Under the pieces are notes generated by a model. The model saw nothing but the letters and a program-made list of their open reading frames with translations. It had not been told where the DNA came from and did no database searches. From NCBI GenBank assembly GCA_013298335.1, contig JAAFHI010000199.1:1-6564 (forward strand): a stretch of 6,564 nt of DNA. Reading direction: 5' to 3'. The position numbers were made by a program, and so were the translations under genes. This document shows, one piece after another, positions 4,931-6,564 of the stretch; the first letter of the stretch is position 1, and each line of letters opens with the position of its first letter. This DNA comes from Actinomycetota bacterium. Its GTDB lineage: Bacteria; Acidobacteriota; Blastocatellia; Chloracidobacteriales; Chloracidobacteriaceae.

Positions 4931-6564
4931 TGGACGACGTCGACGCGGTTCAGGCGCAGATCGCCCGGACCATGCTCGAAAGCGGAGACTGGGTGACGGC
5001 CCGCCTCGACGGGGTCGTCTATCTCGAAAAATCGCCGTTCGTCTACTGGATGATGGCGGCCTCCTTCAAAATCTTCGGCGTCACCGACTGGGCGGCGCGG
5101 CTGCCGCTGATGCTGGCCACGATGGCGCTCTGCTGGACGACCCAGCGCTTCACGGCGTGGGCGTTCGGCGAGCGCGCCGGTTTTTACGCCGGTCTGGTCA
5201 TGGCGACGAGCCTCGGCCTCTTTCTCTTCACCCGGATCCTGATTCCCGACTCGACGCTCACGCTCACCATCGCGCTCTCGATGTGGGCCTTTTTGCGGAC
5301 GCAGGACGACGACGAGCCCCATCCCGGACGCTGGTCGGTCATGCTCGGCGTCGGCATGGCGCTCGGCATCCTCTTGAAAGGATTGATCGCGGCGGTGTTT
5401 CCGGCGGCGGCGATCTTTTTCTACTGGGCGATTTCGGGAAAGCTGTTCGACCGCGAGGCCTGGCGGCGGGTGCGACCGGTTTCGACGGCGGCAATCATGC
5501 TCGCGGTCGCCGCGCCGTGGTTCATCCTCGCGACGCTGCGCAATCCGCCATACTTCGATTTCAGCATGACGAGCGGACCGGGAAATTACCGGGGCTTCTT
5601 CTGGTTCTACTTTTTCAACGAACACATCCTCCGCTTCCTCAACCGGCGGTATCCGCGCGACTACAACACGGTCCCGCGGCTCTGGTTCTGGGCGTCGCAT
5701 CTGGCGTGGTTTTTCCCGTGGAGCGTCTTTCTCGGAAACCTGTTCAAACTCGACTTCACTCGCCGACCGACCGACCGCGCGGGCCGCGCCACGCTGCTGG
5801 CGGTCTGCTGGATCGGGTTCGTGATGGTGTTTTTCAGCCTTTCGACCACCCAGGAGTACTACTCGCTGCCGATTTACCCGGCGGTGGCGATGCTCGTCGG
5901 GGTTGCGCTCACGCGCGGAGGCCGGGTCGTGACGGTCGGGAAATGGATGACGTCGGTCCTCGCGGGCGCGGGCGCGCTGGCGATCGGGCTGATTCTCTAC
6001 TCCGTGCGGAACGTTCCGACGCCGGGCGACATCGCGCAGGCGCTGAAGAAGAGCACCGAAGTGTATGACGTCTACACGCTGTCGCTCGGGCACATGGGCG
6101 ACCTGACGCTCGGATCGTTCGCCTATCTCCGTCTTCCGCTGGTACTTGCGGGTATTGCCTGCCTGGTCGGGGCCATCGGCGTACACCTGAAATTCCGGAA
6201 AATCGCCGGCGACCACCAGCCGTTTCTCGCCATCGCGCTCATGCTGACGCTGTTTCTGACGGCGGCGCGGGTCGCGATGGTCGGGTTCGATCCCTATCTC
6301 GGGTCGCGTCCGCTGGCCGAGGCGCTGATTGAAACGCTGCCGAAACGACCCGGCACGGTCGTGATGGACAACCAGTTCTACGCGTTTTCGTCCGTCTTCT
6401 TCTACGCCAACCCGAAAAACGCGCTGCTGCTCAACGGGCGCACGACGAACCTCGAATACGGCTCGAACGCCCCCGGCGCGCCGAACGTCTTCATTGACGA
6501 TCCCGGATTCCGTGCCCTCTGGCTCAAACCCGAGCGGGTGTACCTCTTTCTCGAAGACGTTCAG
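4807..6564 (+). CDS. ArnT/PMT-like polytopic glycosyltransferase (GT83/GT39 type), 3'-truncated by window edge
   Basis: This is an inner-membrane enzyme of the GT-C fold, expected to move a sugar from an undecaprenyl-phosphate carrier to lipid A, a glycan or a protein on the periplasmic side. The frame is open for 586 codons and has no stop before the edge. Seen: a basic N-tail, membrane helix at ~20-38, the first-loop acidic motif DDVDA (43-47), SGDW (59-62), YLEKSPFVYW with E74/K75, LIPD (D148), LLKG (189-192), FNEHILRF (270-277), and STTQEYYSLPIYP (346-358). About ten further hydrophobic segments and a soluble C-terminal part with NLEYGSN follow. D43/D44, E74, K75, D148 and H273 resemble catalytic or metal-binding residues of ArnT. 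ATG 4807 is chosen as it keeps the RR-flanked first helix. ATG 4795 or GTG 4873 are possible. ATG 4930 would delete helix 1. No strong ribosome site is seen. ArnT-like membership is secure; the sugar and acceptor are unknown. Confidence 0.88.
   Translation, partial: MEHSNRSAAGDGHATRRGLELVVLGVAAIVYLGSCISPPGLMDDVDAVQAQIARTMLESGDWVTARLDGVVYLEKSPFVYWMMAASFKIFGVTDWAARLPLMLATMALCWTTQRFTAWAFGERAGFYAGLVMATSLGLFLFTRILIPDSTLTLTIALSMWAFLRTQDDDEPHPGRWSVMLGVGMALGILLKGLIAAVFPAAAIFFYWAISGKLFDREAWRRVRPVSTAAIMLAVAAPWFILATLRNPPYFDFSMTSGPGNYRGFFWFYFFNEHILRFLNRRYPRDYNTVPRLWFWASHLAWFFPWSVFLGNLFKLDFTRRPTDRAGRATLLAVCWIGFVMVFFSLSTTQEYYSLPIYPAVAMLVGVALTRGGRVVTVGKWMTSVLAGAGALAIGLILYSVRNVPTPGDIAQALKKSTEVYDVYTLSLGHMGDLTLGSFAYLRLPLVLAGIACLVGAIGVHLKFRKIAGDHQPFLAIALMLTLFLTAARVAMVGFDPYLGSRPLAEALIETLPKRPGTVVMDNQFYAFSSVFFYANPKNALLLNGRTTNLEYGSNAPGAPNVFIDDPGFRALWLKPERVYLFLEDVQ

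Noticed and set aside
4930..4932. ATG in TGATG as the glycosyltransferase start
   Set aside because: It would remove the first membrane helix and leave the catalytic DDVDA loop at the extreme N-terminus, on the wrong side of the membrane.
5157..6068. 303-codon + strand frame inside the glycosyltransferase
   Set aside because: Its product is Arg/Gly-rich with no domain, while the frame that continues from 4807 has conserved ArnT-like motifs throughout.
4792..6216. Long open frame (474 codons) on the - strand across the glycosyltransferase
   Set aside because: The product is an Arg/Glu/His-rich low-complexity string antisense to a frame with clear family motifs and membrane helices.

Overview
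The window looks like chromosomal DNA from a Gram-negative-type bacterium of fairly high GC. It encodes a membrane-embedded ArnT/PMT-fold glycosyltransferase of the undecaprenyl-phosphate-sugar type, and most of its genes have strongly GC-biased third codon positions. I cannot name the phylum from sequence alone. All real genes lie on the + strand, and there are no rRNA, tRNA, CRISPR or insertion-sequence signals.

Positions 1-1918: a two-gene accessory module of visibly lower GC. A GTG-started ATPase of the ABC/OLD-like AAA class (42-1295) overlaps by 4 bp a GTG-started HNH-nuclease-like protein (1292-1918). This ATPase + HNH pairing is the architecture of the Septu (PtuA/PtuB) anti-phage system and its relatives. 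The HNH protein keeps the H-N-N catalytic pattern but lacks the usual paired zinc cysteines.

Positions 1915-2751: rsmA (ksgA), the housekeeping 16S rRNA dimethyladenosine transferase. It overlaps the nuclease gene by 4 bp (ATGA) but is much richer in GC. The three genes look like one translationally coupled unit, with a composition step at the junction. Accessory DNA was probably placed directly against a core gene.

Positions 2752-2950: a 199-bp intergenic region, locally about 30% GC. It carries a consensus -35 box, a plausible -10 box and a perfect 10-bp palindrome next to the start of the following gene. I read it as the promoter of a second operon.

Positions 2951-6564: asnB, a glutamine-dependent asparagine synthetase-type amidotransferase, followed by a polytopic glycosyltransferase that runs off the right edge. 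The two overlap by about 124 bp in different frames. The last ~37 residues of the amidotransferase are an out-of-frame reading of the glycosyltransferase's N-terminal region and first membrane helix. The pair may serve asparagine supply plus envelope glycosylation, or an envelope-glycan pathway that includes an amidation step. The sequence does not decide between these.

The only candidate for an unusual system is the ATPase/HNH pair. I see a divergent member of a known architecture rather than something wholly new.
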